A stretch of DNA of 64,000 nt from JAXGMQ01 sp040768585 (lineage in GTDB: Bacteria; Caldisericota; Caldisericia; JAAYUI01), in the NCBI GenBank assembly GCA_040768585.1, contig JAXGMQ010000001.1, positions 620,001 to 684,000 on the forward strand, given 5' to 3'. Shown here one piece after another: positions 35,227-42,022 of this stretch. A program made the translations under genes and the position numbers. Each line of letters begins with the position of its first letter. Within the stretch, counting starts at the first letter, position 1. The notes under the pieces were generated by a model. The model saw only the letters and a program-made list of their open reading frames with translations. It was not told the DNA's origin and did no database searches.

Positions 35227-35991
35227 TCAATCACAAATCGAAACCTTAAAACCAGATTTTTGCAGGTTTGCAGCGAGCCCAACTTCATCCAGTTGTAGCG
35301 TGTTTTCGGTGTATCTGCCGAGAGTTATCATCTGAGCGTGATTGTTAATGCCACGCTTTGCGAGTCTTTCCAGTCTCTTTGGGGGCATGCTGTCCCAGGT
35401 TTTGTCTGCCTTGCTGTAGAATTTGGCAATATCGGTTTTTGTTGGGTTTTTGTAATTGTTCCTATGGACAACGGCTTCGAGCGGGAGTCTAGTCATGAGG
35501 TCTGGTTTCTCATCTGGGTATCCAAGACAAACGAGTCCCGCAGGAAAGACATGTTCAGGTATTCCAAGTATGGTTGAGATATCCATTTTGAGGACTCTTC
35601 CCATGTAATATGCTCCAAGTCCGATACTCTCAGCGGCTATCACAAGGTTGTGAAGCGCAATAACTGCATCCCAGTACGAGACAAAAAGGTTTATTCCTTT
35701 GTCAAAATAGAAGGGCGCGTCACTCAGTTCAAACCTTTTTTTGTTTCTGTTTTGATCGGCAAGCGCTACAACTACAAGCGGAGCGTGGGATAATCCCATC
35801 GCTTTCCTCTTGTCGAGATCATCGACCAAAACCAGGGAATAGTTTTGCATATTGCCAGCAGATGGAGCTCTTACTGCAGCTTTTATTATGGTCTCAATAT
35901 CCTCTTCCGAAACGGATTCGTTCTTGAATCGCCTTATTGAGACATGATTCATCAGACATTCTACCACTTTATTTCTGTTGTTTCTTCTCAT
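35227..35991 (-). CDS. Nitroreductase-family flavoprotein
   Basis: About 254 residues. FMN-binding nitroreductase fold: the opening NHVSIRRFKNESVSEEDIE matches the family R-S-I-R-x-F start, followed by AAVRAPSAGNMQNYSLVLV, then AVIALHNLVIAAESIGLGA, and the C-terminal VCLGYPDEKP. It would reduce nitro, quinone or similar compounds with NAD(P)H or a ferredoxin. Start choice is open: ATG 35991 (after GGAAAAAGAG) is preferred, ATG 36015 and an upstream start at 36135 are alternatives. The C-terminal 60 residues extend past the usual end. It is divergent from the flavodoxin-ferredoxin gene. Confidence 0.85.
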   Translation of the reverse strand: MRRNNRNKVVECLMNHVSIRRFKNESVSEEDIETIIKAAVRAPSAGNMQNYSLVLVDDLDKRKAMGLSHAPLVVVALADQNRNKKRFELSDAPFYFDKGINLFVSYWDAVIALHNLVIAAESIGLGAYYMGRVLKMDISTILGIPEHVFPAGLVCLGYPDEKPDLMTRLPLEAVVHRNNYKNPTKTDIAKFYSKADKTWDSMPPKRLERLAKRGINNHAQMITLGRYTENTLQLDEVGLAANLQKSGFKVSICD

Positions 35992-36171
35992 AACGTCACT
36001 CTTTTTCCAGCTCATATTAAAAAGGAATGATTCCCCTTTTTGTGGGTAATTAGACACAGTGGGATTGTTAAGGTTACACCACCCTCTTAAATTCCCTTGT
36101 GTTTTCGTTGTTTTTATTGCTAGAATACTGCTCACAGTGTGATATCATGTGTTTGGCAAGGAGGTTTGCTT

Positions 36172-36966
36172 GTGACTCAAATGAAGGAAAAAATCGATAT
36201 ATTCTACTTCAGCGGAACAGGCAACACAAAATGGGTTGCCGATCATTTAGATAAGCGCTTGCATGCAGGCAGCATCGATTCGAGGTGTTTCGCCATTGAG
36301 AACCTCGATTACGATTTTTCTGAGTTTGACTCACTCGCACAGGTCGGCTTGATGTTTCCAATCTATTCATCATATACCCCAAGACTGATGCAGGAATTCA
36401 TAAGGAAACTTCCAAGGGTCAACAACCTCCCACTGTTTATCATTCAAACAGCGTGGCTTTTTGGAGGTCACAATGCGGCAGACACCGGGTTGCCTCTCAC
36501 TGAAAAAGGATACAAACCATACCTTTTTGCAAACGTTTTCATGCCAAACAACCTCAACTTGCCACCCTTCGGATGGTTGCCAATCAGAAACGGAAAGCAG
36601 ATTCAGGGGAAACTCAAAAAAGCAGAAAAAAGAATCAGTCAATTGTCCAGAGATATAATCGAAAGGAAGAACATTGAGGAGGGGAAATCCAAGCTCTCTA
36701 GATATTTCGACAGGATACAGAGAAAAGCAGACTTGACCGATCTTGCCAGATATTATGCGAATGACAGCTGCACAGGTTGCGGGTGGTGCGCCTCGAACTG
36801 CCCTGCGGGTAACATTGAAATGAAAGACAACAGACCAGTCTTTGGTACCTCCTGCATGTTTTGCGTCAGGTGCTACAACAGATGTCCTCAAGATGCCATT
36901 CAATCAAGGTACAATAAAACGACCAGTGAAGGATACGCAAGATATAAGGGCCCAGAAGTAGAGTAG
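36172..36966 (+). CDS. EFR1-type flavodoxin-ferredoxin fusion protein
   Basis: 264 residues. GTG 36172 is chosen because AAGGAGG at 36158-36164 is 7 bases upstream; ATG 36181 is also in frame. An N-terminal flavodoxin-like domain has the FMN phosphate loop FSGTGNTKWVAD and runs to about residue 160; then two 4Fe-4S motifs at the C-terminus, CTGCGWCASNCP and CMFCVRCYNRCP. This is the EFR1 family of anaerobes, which moves electrons between low-potential carriers. Divergent from the nitroreductase, for which it may be a donor (inference). Confidence 0.9.
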   Translation: MTQMKEKIDIFYFSGTGNTKWVADHLDKRLHAGSIDSRCFAIENLDYDFSEFDSLAQVGLMFPIYSSYTPRLMQEFIRKLPRVNNLPLFIIQTAWLFGGHNAADTGLPLTEKGYKPYLFANVFMPNNLNLPPFGWLPIRNGKQIQGKLKKAEKRISQLSRDIIERKNIEEGKSKLSRYFDRIQRKADLTDLARYYANDSCTGCGWCASNCPAGNIEMKDNRPVFGTSCMFCVRCYNRCPQDAIQSRYNKTTSEGYARYKGPEVE

Positions 36967-37376
36967 AAGACCAAAATCTCCAAGAGACCGGGTTTAAAAC
37001 AGAAGTTATCATTTTGTCTAGGTCTCACCAGGTAAACAGTCACTCGTAAACATAATATCCTATATAAACTCGTATCCAAGACAGAATACGTGATTGAGTA
37101 AAAGGTTCTTGGGATAAATGAATACGTTTTCCCCTCTCCCTTGCAGTAAGGAAGAGGGGCAGGGGTGAGGGATTCTTTGATAATACTTGAACCACGAGTA
37201 TGGGATCTAATCGTAATAAAGATGGAATGATTTATAGAAACAACTGGCAAGACATTGGCTTATGGGAACAAGCTTTGACTCAGACCTCTAAATGTGTAAT
37301 CCGAGATTTTTTAAAACAGGAAGAAACACAAACATTTAGCTTGTAAAATCCAATTATTTCGGAAATAGTTATCTGT
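36967..37376. other. Intergenic stretch of 410 bases with one dispersed repeat
   Basis: No credible gene. It holds the C-rich/G-rich repeat-like element at 37131-37171. The rest is AT-rich with no clear promoter or RNA gene. Confidence 0.6.
37131..37171. repeat. Palindromic GC-rich element, likely dispersed repeat
   Basis: CCCCTCTCC, a short centre, GGAAGAGGGG, then GGCAGGGGTGAGGG. Read on the minus strand it would encode SLTPAPLPYCKGEGK, which resembles the 'LTP-x-P-SP-x-RERGEG' peptides that come from dispersed palindromic repeats in many bacterial genomes. Only one copy is in this window. Confidence 0.5.
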
Positions 37377-38321
37377 CTATGGTTTATTCGACCAAGCTAT
37401 CGATGAACTCTCCGGGTTGATGGTTGACCCATTGACGTGAATCTCAAAGTGAAGGTGTGGGCCGGTTGAATTGCCAGTGCTTCCACATCCACCAATCCAG
37501 TCGCCAGCGTTTACAAACTGACCCTTCTGCACATAGTAAGAGTTGAGGTGACCATAACGGGTTATGTAACCTGAGGCGTGCTGAATGTCTATGCAATTGC
37601 CATACCCGGCAAACCACTCAGACCTGATGACCTTACCAGCGCCAGCTGCGCAGATGGGCGTATCAAAAGGAGCACCGATGTCGATGCCATAGTGCATCCT
37701 GCCACGTTCTGGTAAATAACCATAGGGAGCGTCAACCCCCCTCTCAGGCATCGGCCAGAATTCAACGATACCGTAGTTGCCGTTTGGGTCGGCAATCTCT
37801 GGATTGACGGGTTTTACCTCTGTCAGGTGATCCAGTGTTGCCCCAATGTTATCACCGCCAACGGCTTTTGGTTGTGCGCTGGCTGTTGTTGCCGGCTTTG
37901 GAGTTGTGGGTTTGGGACTTACGGCGGCAAGTTTAGCTTTTAGAGCTTCCTGCTCTTTTCTCTCCTGTTCGAGCTTGGCAAGTCTTTCGTTCTCAAGGGC
38001 AAGCTCAACGAGTCTTTTTCGTTCTGAAATCCCAATCGTGTGAACACTCATGTAATGTGATTCGAAACCACCCTGCCACACAGCCAAATCTGAAAGGCTT
38101 GTGATTTCATCGCACAAAGCAACCGCTTCCCGTTGCTGGACAAGACTGTATGTCGATTCAAACCCGTCAGATTTCTGGACAAAGGCGGAGATTGCAACCG
38201 ACAACACGAGGCACGATATGAGTGTTGTCGCGATGATTCTTTTTTGTACGAGCATTCGTCTGTTTCTTTTTTCGAGTAACTTATAACTCACAGGGTCGAA
38301 GATTAAACTACCCTTGTCCAT
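37377..38321 (-). CDS. M23-family (LytM-type) peptidoglycan endopeptidase
   Basis: About 314 residues from ATG 38321. A membrane anchor near residues 27-48 (IIATTLISCLVLSVAISAF) is followed by a charged helical linker that may be a coiled coil (about 100-145, KRLVELALENERLAKLEQER), a Pro/Thr/Ala-rich stretch, and a C-terminal M23 domain (about 190-310). The zinc ligands are intact: H and D in RMHYGIDIGAP, and H-L-H in TGPHLHFEI, so an active enzyme that cuts peptide cross-links is expected. Starts at 38351 and 38255 are possible. Cell-wall remodelling outside the membrane. Confidence 0.87.
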   Translation of the reverse strand: MDKGSLIFDPVSYKLLEKRNRRMLVQKRIIATTLISCLVLSVAISAFVQKSDGFESTYSLVQQREAVALCDEITSLSDLAVWQGGFESHYMSVHTIGISERKRLVELALENERLAKLEQERKEQEALKAKLAAVSPKPTTPKPATTASAQPKAVGGDNIGATLDHLTEVKPVNPEIADPNGNYGIVEFWPMPERGVDAPYGYLPERGRMHYGIDIGAPFDTPICAAGAGKVIRSEWFAGYGNCIDIQHASGYITRYGHLNSYYVQKGQFVNAGDWIGGCGSTGNSTGPHLHFEIHVNGSTINPESSSIAWSNKP

Positions 38322-38421
38322 CAAGATAATTCTATGTATAAAGGTAACCATTGCAAGCAAGGCGATTTTGCTTGGAGTTTTTGTGGTTGTTTGATGGATG
38401 GCGGCATGCCATTGGCACACC

Positions 38422-38449
38422 TTGACAGGACAGCAAGGCGTAGTAAACT
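38422..38449 (+). promoter_or_regulatory. Promoter of the tRNA-Trp / secE / ribosomal protein cluster
   Basis: TTGACA at 38422-38427, a 16-base spacer, TAAACT at 38444-38449. Transcription would start about 25 bases before the tRNA. Confidence 0.65.
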
Positions 38450-38481
38450 TGCGAATTTGTAGAGACATTATGTCCTAATGC

Positions 38482-38557
38482 AGGCTCGTAGCTCAATTGG
38501 TAGAGCACCGGTCTCCAAAATCGGGTGTTAGGGGTTCAAGTCCTCTCGGGCCTGCCA
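38482..38557 (+). tRNA. tRNA-Trp (anticodon CCA)
   Basis: A 76-base cloverleaf: acceptor AGGCTCG with CGGGCCT, D-arm GCTC/GAGC, anticodon stem CCGGT/ATCGG with loop CTCCAAA, T-loop TTCAAGT, discriminator G and encoded CCA. The anticodon CCA is at 38515-38517. tRNA-Trp before secE is a conserved arrangement in many bacteria. Confidence 0.97.
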
Positions 38558-38568
38558 GTGAGGGAAAA

Positions 38569-38883
38569 ATGACTAAAAGAAGATCCAACTTTCTAGCTGA
38601 TGTTTGGTATGAACTGACCACAAAGGTTGTATGGCCAACCTGGAACCGAATGGTTCTGGCAACAACCGTTGTGATTATTTTCATACTGTTTTGGGCAACT
38701 GTTCTTTGGGCGTTTGATTCCGCATTCGTAAGCTTCCAGGGCTGGCTCGTTAATGACACGAAGGTTCAGGAAGAGTGGAATAGGATTCAGGAAGCAAATC
38801 AACCTGCAACCTCAGAAACTGCTGAAGATGTTCTTGAGAGCACAATTAATCAAGAAACCAACAACACAGAGAACGATCAATAG
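38569..38883 (+). CDS. secE: Preprotein translocase subunit SecE
   Basis: 104 residues. The SecE core is seen as SNFLADVWYELTTKVVWPTW followed by one membrane helix (about 30-50, VVIIFILFWATVLWAF). SecE clamps SecY in the SecYEG export channel. The C-terminal 45 residues are acidic and Gln/Glu/Asn-rich, longer than in most single-helix SecE. The ATG lies 11 bases after the tRNA-Trp CCA, with GAGGG between them. It is followed by nusG, the usual order. Confidence 0.95.
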   Translation: MTKRRSNFLADVWYELTTKVVWPTWNRMVLATTVVIIFILFWATVLWAFDSAFVSFQGWLVNDTKVQEEWNRIQEANQPATSETAEDVLESTINQETNNTENDQ

Positions 38884-38892
38884 GGGAGAACG

Positions 38893-39426
38893 ATGCCACT
38901 TCCAGAGCGATACTGGTACATCCTGCACACCTACAGCGGATATGAGAACAAGGTCAAGATAAACCTTCACCAGAGGGTTCAGTCCATGAATATGGAAGAC
39001 CTTATCTTCCGCATTGAGGTGCCAGTTGACTATCAGGTTAAGCTCAAAGATGGCAAGAGACAGATTCTCCCTGAAAAGGTATACCCAGGATATGTTCTGG
39101 TTGAGATGATAATGACCGACCAGTCATGGTATGTTGTAAGAAACACACCGGGCGTCATCGGTTTTGTAGGTTCTGGCGGAAAACCACTCCCACTTGTTGA
39201 CCTCGAGGTCGAGCAGATGCTCGAGCGTGTTGGTCTTGAGGAGGCGAAAGCCACACTCAACTTCAAGGTTGGGGACTCAATCAGAGTCGTTGGTGGCCCA
39301 TTCAACGAGATGATTGGCATCGTTGAATCAATCAATGAAGAGAAGGAAAAAGCTAAAGTCAGGCTTTCAATGTTCGGCAGGGAAATGCCGGTTGAGCTTG
39401 ACTTTGTGAATATAGAAGTTATCTGA
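38893..39426 (+). CDS. nusG: Transcription termination/antitermination protein NusG
   Basis: 177 residues of normal length: NGN domain (about 5-110; YWYILHTYSGYENKVKINL and VYPGYVLVEM) and C-terminal KOW domain (about 125-177; FKVGDSIRVVGGPFNEMIG). It binds RNA polymerase, modulates pausing and links it to Rho or the ribosome. The ATG follows GGGGAGAACG. It is the second gene of the cluster, 9 bases after secE. Confidence 0.98.
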   Translation: MPLPERYWYILHTYSGYENKVKINLHQRVQSMNMEDLIFRIEVPVDYQVKLKDGKRQILPEKVYPGYVLVEMIMTDQSWYVVRNTPGVIGFVGSGGKPLPLVDLEVEQMLERVGLEEAKATLNFKVGDSIRVVGGPFNEMIGIVESINEEKEKAKVRLSMFGREMPVELDFVNIEVI

Positions 39427-39439
39427 GGAGTAACAAAAA

Positions 39440-39865
39440 ATGGCAAAGAAAATCGACGGATACATCAAACTACAGATCCCAGCGGGTCAAGCCAACCCCG
39501 CCCCACCAGTAGGCCCAGCGCTTGGACAGCGTGGAGTCAACATCATGCAGTTCTGCAAGGACTTCAACGACAAAACGAAAGATCAACCAGGTATGGTTAT
39601 CCCTGTTGTCATCACAGTCTATCAGGACAAGACATTTGATTTCGTCACAAAGACACCACCTGCTTCCGACCTCATTCGTAAAGCATGCAAGATTAAGTCT
39701 GGTTCCGGTGAGCCAAACAAACGCAAAGTCGGCACACTTTCGCAGGCACAGCTTGAAGATATTGCGAAAGTAAAGATGCCAGACCTCAACTCAGCAACAA
39801 TTGAGACAGCCAAGAGAGTCGTCGCAGGAACTGCGCGCTCGATGGGCGTTGAAATAGCCGAGTAA
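39440..39865 (+). CDS. rplK: 50S ribosomal protein L11
   Basis: 141 residues, full length. The N-terminal domain has IKLQIPAGQANPAPPVGPALGQRGVN (the proline-rich switch, here in part) and the C-terminal rRNA-binding domain ends VAGTARSMGVEI. It forms the GTPase-associated centre with 23S rRNA and L10/L12. Ribosome site GAGGAGTAAC. Confidence 0.99.
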   Translation: MAKKIDGYIKLQIPAGQANPAPPVGPALGQRGVNIMQFCKDFNDKTKDQPGMVIPVVITVYQDKTFDFVTKTPPASDLIRKACKIKSGSGEPNKRKVGTLSQAQLEDIAKVKMPDLNSATIETAKRVVAGTARSMGVEIAE

Positions 39866-39883
39866 CAACAGACAGGAATTCAT

Positions 39884-39917
39884 GTGGGAGAGTCAAGATA
39901 TGGCTCGCTATAACCAC
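39884..39917 (+). promoter_or_regulatory. Probable L1-binding leader in the rplK-rplA gap
   Basis: GTGGGAG (39884-39890) pairs with CTC (39904-39906) and, after a 7-base bulge GCTATAA, with CCAC (39914-39917), just upstream of the rplA ribosome site. Two short stems split by an asymmetric loop is the shape of known L1 mRNA sites, which mimic its 23S rRNA site. The fold is by eye. Confidence 0.5.
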
Positions 39918-39926
39918 TAGGAGGAT

Positions 39927-40640
39927 ATGATGAAGGTAGGAAAAAGGCTTAAAGGCCTCCAGACGAAAGTTGAACCAGAGAAGCTCTATGATGTGGAGGA
40001 GGGTTTTGCTCTCCTTAGGGAGCTCAAATCGTCCAAATTTGACGAGACAGTCGAAGTCGCTCTGAAACTCGGAGTCGACCCAAAGCAGGCTGACCAGTAC
40101 ATCAGAGGCACAGTCTCCCTCCCAGCCGGCACGGGCAAAAAGGTTAGAGTACTTGTTTTTGCCAAAGGTGAGAAGGAAAGCGAAGCCAAGGAAGCTGGAG
40201 CTGACTACATCGCAGACGATGAAACTCTCAGCAAGATTCAGGGTGGCTGGTTTGATTTTGACCTCGTTATCGCAACCCCTGACATGATGGGAGCAGTCGG
40301 TCGTCTTGGTAAGGTTCTCGGTCCAAAGGGACTCATGCCTAACCCAAAGTCCGGCACAGTCACAATGGATGTTGGCAAGGCTGTCACTGAGTTCAAAGCA
40401 GGAAGAATTGAGTACAGAGTCAACAAGTTTGCCGACATGAATGTTCCAATTGGCAAGATAAGCTTTTCCAACGAAAACATCGTCGCCAACTTCTCAGCTT
40501 TCGTCCAGGCTGTTCTTCGCGCAAAGCCAGCGTCACTCAAGGGCACATACATCCAATCAATGGTTCTCTCACTCACACAGAGTCCCGGTGTTCCACTCGA
40601 TGTTGCCAAAGCATCGCTTTTCGTGAGCAAGGGCTCATAA
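39927..40640 (+). CDS. rplA: 50S ribosomal protein L1
   Basis: 237 residues, full length. Family motifs include KFDETVEVALKLGVDPKQADQ, GTVSLPAGTGK, VLGPKGLMPNPKSGTV and the terminal SLTQSPGVPLD-like segment. It binds the L1 stalk of 23S rRNA and, in many bacteria, represses its own operon. Either of two adjacent ATG codons can start it, after AGGAGG. Confidence 0.99.
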   Translation: MMKVGKRLKGLQTKVEPEKLYDVEEGFALLRELKSSKFDETVEVALKLGVDPKQADQYIRGTVSLPAGTGKKVRVLVFAKGEKESEAKEAGADYIADDETLSKIQGGWFDFDLVIATPDMMGAVGRLGKVLGPKGLMPNPKSGTVTMDVGKAVTEFKAGRIEYRVNKFADMNVPIGKISFSNENIVANFSAFVQAVLRAKPASLKGTYIQSMVLSLTQSPGVPLDVAKASLFVSKGS

Positions 40641-40873
40641 TTTAGCACCTTTACAAACTAACTCCTCGCAGAATTGTTTTGCGAGAGAAAAGCCCAACTT
40701 AAGACAGCGAGTTCCATTCCCTGGAGTAAAGCGCGAAGTGTGCGCACTCGCCGAGGTTGACGCAAAGCAGATTGATATTCCTTTACGTAAGGTTTCAAAC
40801 TACTATCACAAGCCGCGTCGCCTCGATGCGGCTTTTTTAGTATTTGAAACCCAAAAAGGAAGGAGGAAGACAT
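40641..40873 (+). promoter_or_regulatory. L10(L8) leader region of rplJL
   Basis: The 233-base gap between rplA and rplJ is occupied by structured-looking sequence (several short complementary blocks, for example GCGAG with its partner near 40710 and AGTGTGCGCACT near 40736) ending in an intrinsic terminator. Position and length match the ribosomal protein L10 leader, through which L10/L12 limit their own synthesis. The kink-turn was not resolved by eye. Confidence 0.65.
40810..40838 (+). terminator. Attenuator hairpin before rplJ
   Basis: An 11-base-pair stem (AAGCCGCGTCG, loop CCT, CGATGCGGCTT; one G-U pair) followed by TTTTTT, 36 bases ahead of the rplJ start. It is a full intrinsic terminator inside the operon, so rplJL output is probably set by read-through here. 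Confidence 0.85.
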
Positions 40874-41404
40874 TTGCTAACAAGAGAAGACAAGGTAAAA
40901 CTTCTGGAAGAGATCAGAGAGCTTTGGGACAAGTCCAACGGGCTGATTCTGGTCAACACTCAGAAACTAACAGCAGAGCCAATCACAAGGCTTCGCAAGA
41001 ACTGTCGTGAAGCAGACATCAAGATGCGCGTTTTCAAGAACACACTCGTGAACATCGTCGCAAAGGAACGCGGACTTGACGACCTCTCCAAGCATCTCGC
41101 TGGTCCAAATTCTTTCGCATTTGCACTGGGTGAAGTCCCCGCTGCTGCGAAGGTTTTTACTGAGTTCAAGAAGGAATTCCCAAAAAAGCTCGAGCTTGTT
41201 GCAGCGGTTGTTGAGGGTCAGGTTTACGATGAAAACGGCGTGAAGGCACTTTCAACACTTCCAACTAGACAAGAGCTTCTTGGAATGGTCGCATCCGCAT
41301 TCAACGGACCAATCGTCAAGTTTGCAAGAGTACTTCAGGCAAACATCACTGGTATAGCCAGAGTTCTCGACGCTGTTCGCGAGAAAAAAGAAAAAGCAGC
41401 ATAA
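40874..41404 (+). CDS. rplJ: 50S ribosomal protein L10
   Basis: 176 residues from a TTG start at 40874. This start is chosen because AGGAGG (40862-40868) precedes it and the protein then opens LTREDKVKLLEEIRELW as L10 does; the frame is open 10 codons upstream to another TTG, but that lies directly after the attenuator with no ribosome site. Family segments NGLILVNTQKLTAEPITRLR and KMRVFKNTLVNIVA are present. It holds the L12 dimers on the stalk. The rare start codon may limit its output. Confidence 0.97.
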   Translation: MLTREDKVKLLEEIRELWDKSNGLILVNTQKLTAEPITRLRKNCREADIKMRVFKNTLVNIVAKERGLDDLSKHLAGPNSFAFALGEVPAAAKVFTEFKKEFPKKLELVAAVVEGQVYDENGVKALSTLPTRQELLGMVASAFNGPIVKFARVLQANITGIARVLDAVREKKEKAA

Positions 41405-41437
41405 AAAACCAAAAAACAAAAACAGGAGTAACATAAA

Positions 41438-41818
41438 ATGACAAAAGAAGAGATTCTTGAAGCAATCGAGAACATGACAGTCCTTGAGCTCTCAGAGCTC
41501 GTGAAGGCAATCGAAGAGCGTTTCGACGTTTCAGCAGCAGCCGCACCAGTTATGATGGCCGGTGGAATGGTTGCAGCAGGCGGAGACGCCGGCGGCAGCG
41601 ATGAGCAGACCGAGTTCGACGTAGTTCTTGTCGAAGCTGGTCAGCAGAAGATTCCAGTAATCAAGGCAGTCAAAGAGATCACAGGTCTTGGACTCAAAGA
41701 AGCCAAGGAACTCGTTGATGCCCTTCCAAAGCCAGTCAAAACCAAAGTTTCCAGAGACGAAGCTGAAGAGATCAAAGAGAAACTCTCAGCAGTCGGCGCC
41801 GTTATCGATATTAAGTAG
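41438..41818 (+). CDS. rplL: 50S ribosomal protein L7/L12
   Basis: 126 residues: N-terminal dimer domain, an Ala/Gly hinge (AAAAPVMMAGGMVAAGGDAGG) and the C-terminal factor-binding domain from about residue 53 (TEFDVVLVEAG, IKAVKEITGLGLKEAKELVD). It recruits translation factors to the ribosome. Ribosome site CAGGAGTAAC. Ends at a strong terminator. Confidence 0.99.
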   Translation: MTKEEILEAIENMTVLELSELVKAIEERFDVSAAAAPVMMAGGMVAAGGDAGGSDEQTEFDVVLVEAGQQKIPVIKAVKEITGLGLKEAKELVDALPKPVKTKVSRDEAEEIKEKLSAVGAVIDIK

Positions 41819-41846
41819 TCTCGATAACCAAAACACTTTAGGTCAT

Positions 41847-41881
41847 AAAAACCCCGCAAGGAGATTCCTTGCGGGGTTTTT
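41847..41881 (+). terminator. Strong intrinsic terminator after rplL
   Basis: A perfect 16-base-pair stem (41847-41862 with 41866-41881; core CCCCGCAAGGA), a 3-base loop GAT and a T-run. It ends the ribosomal cluster transcript. Confidence 0.95.
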
Positions 41882-42022
41882 TATTTGTAAATAATTATTC
41901 ATATTTATGACATTTATACATATTTCTTAATGTATATTTTTTTATTAGCATATTTTTTGATTATTAATTTCTGATATCATACCCTGCGAGTTAGATTTTG
42001 AAGCACATTAGAGGAGGTATAC

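Noticed and set aside
36900..37250. 116-codon minus-strand frame
   Set aside because: It overlaps the end of the EFR1 gene and carries the translated dispersed repeat (LTPAPLP...GEG), a known source of false genes.
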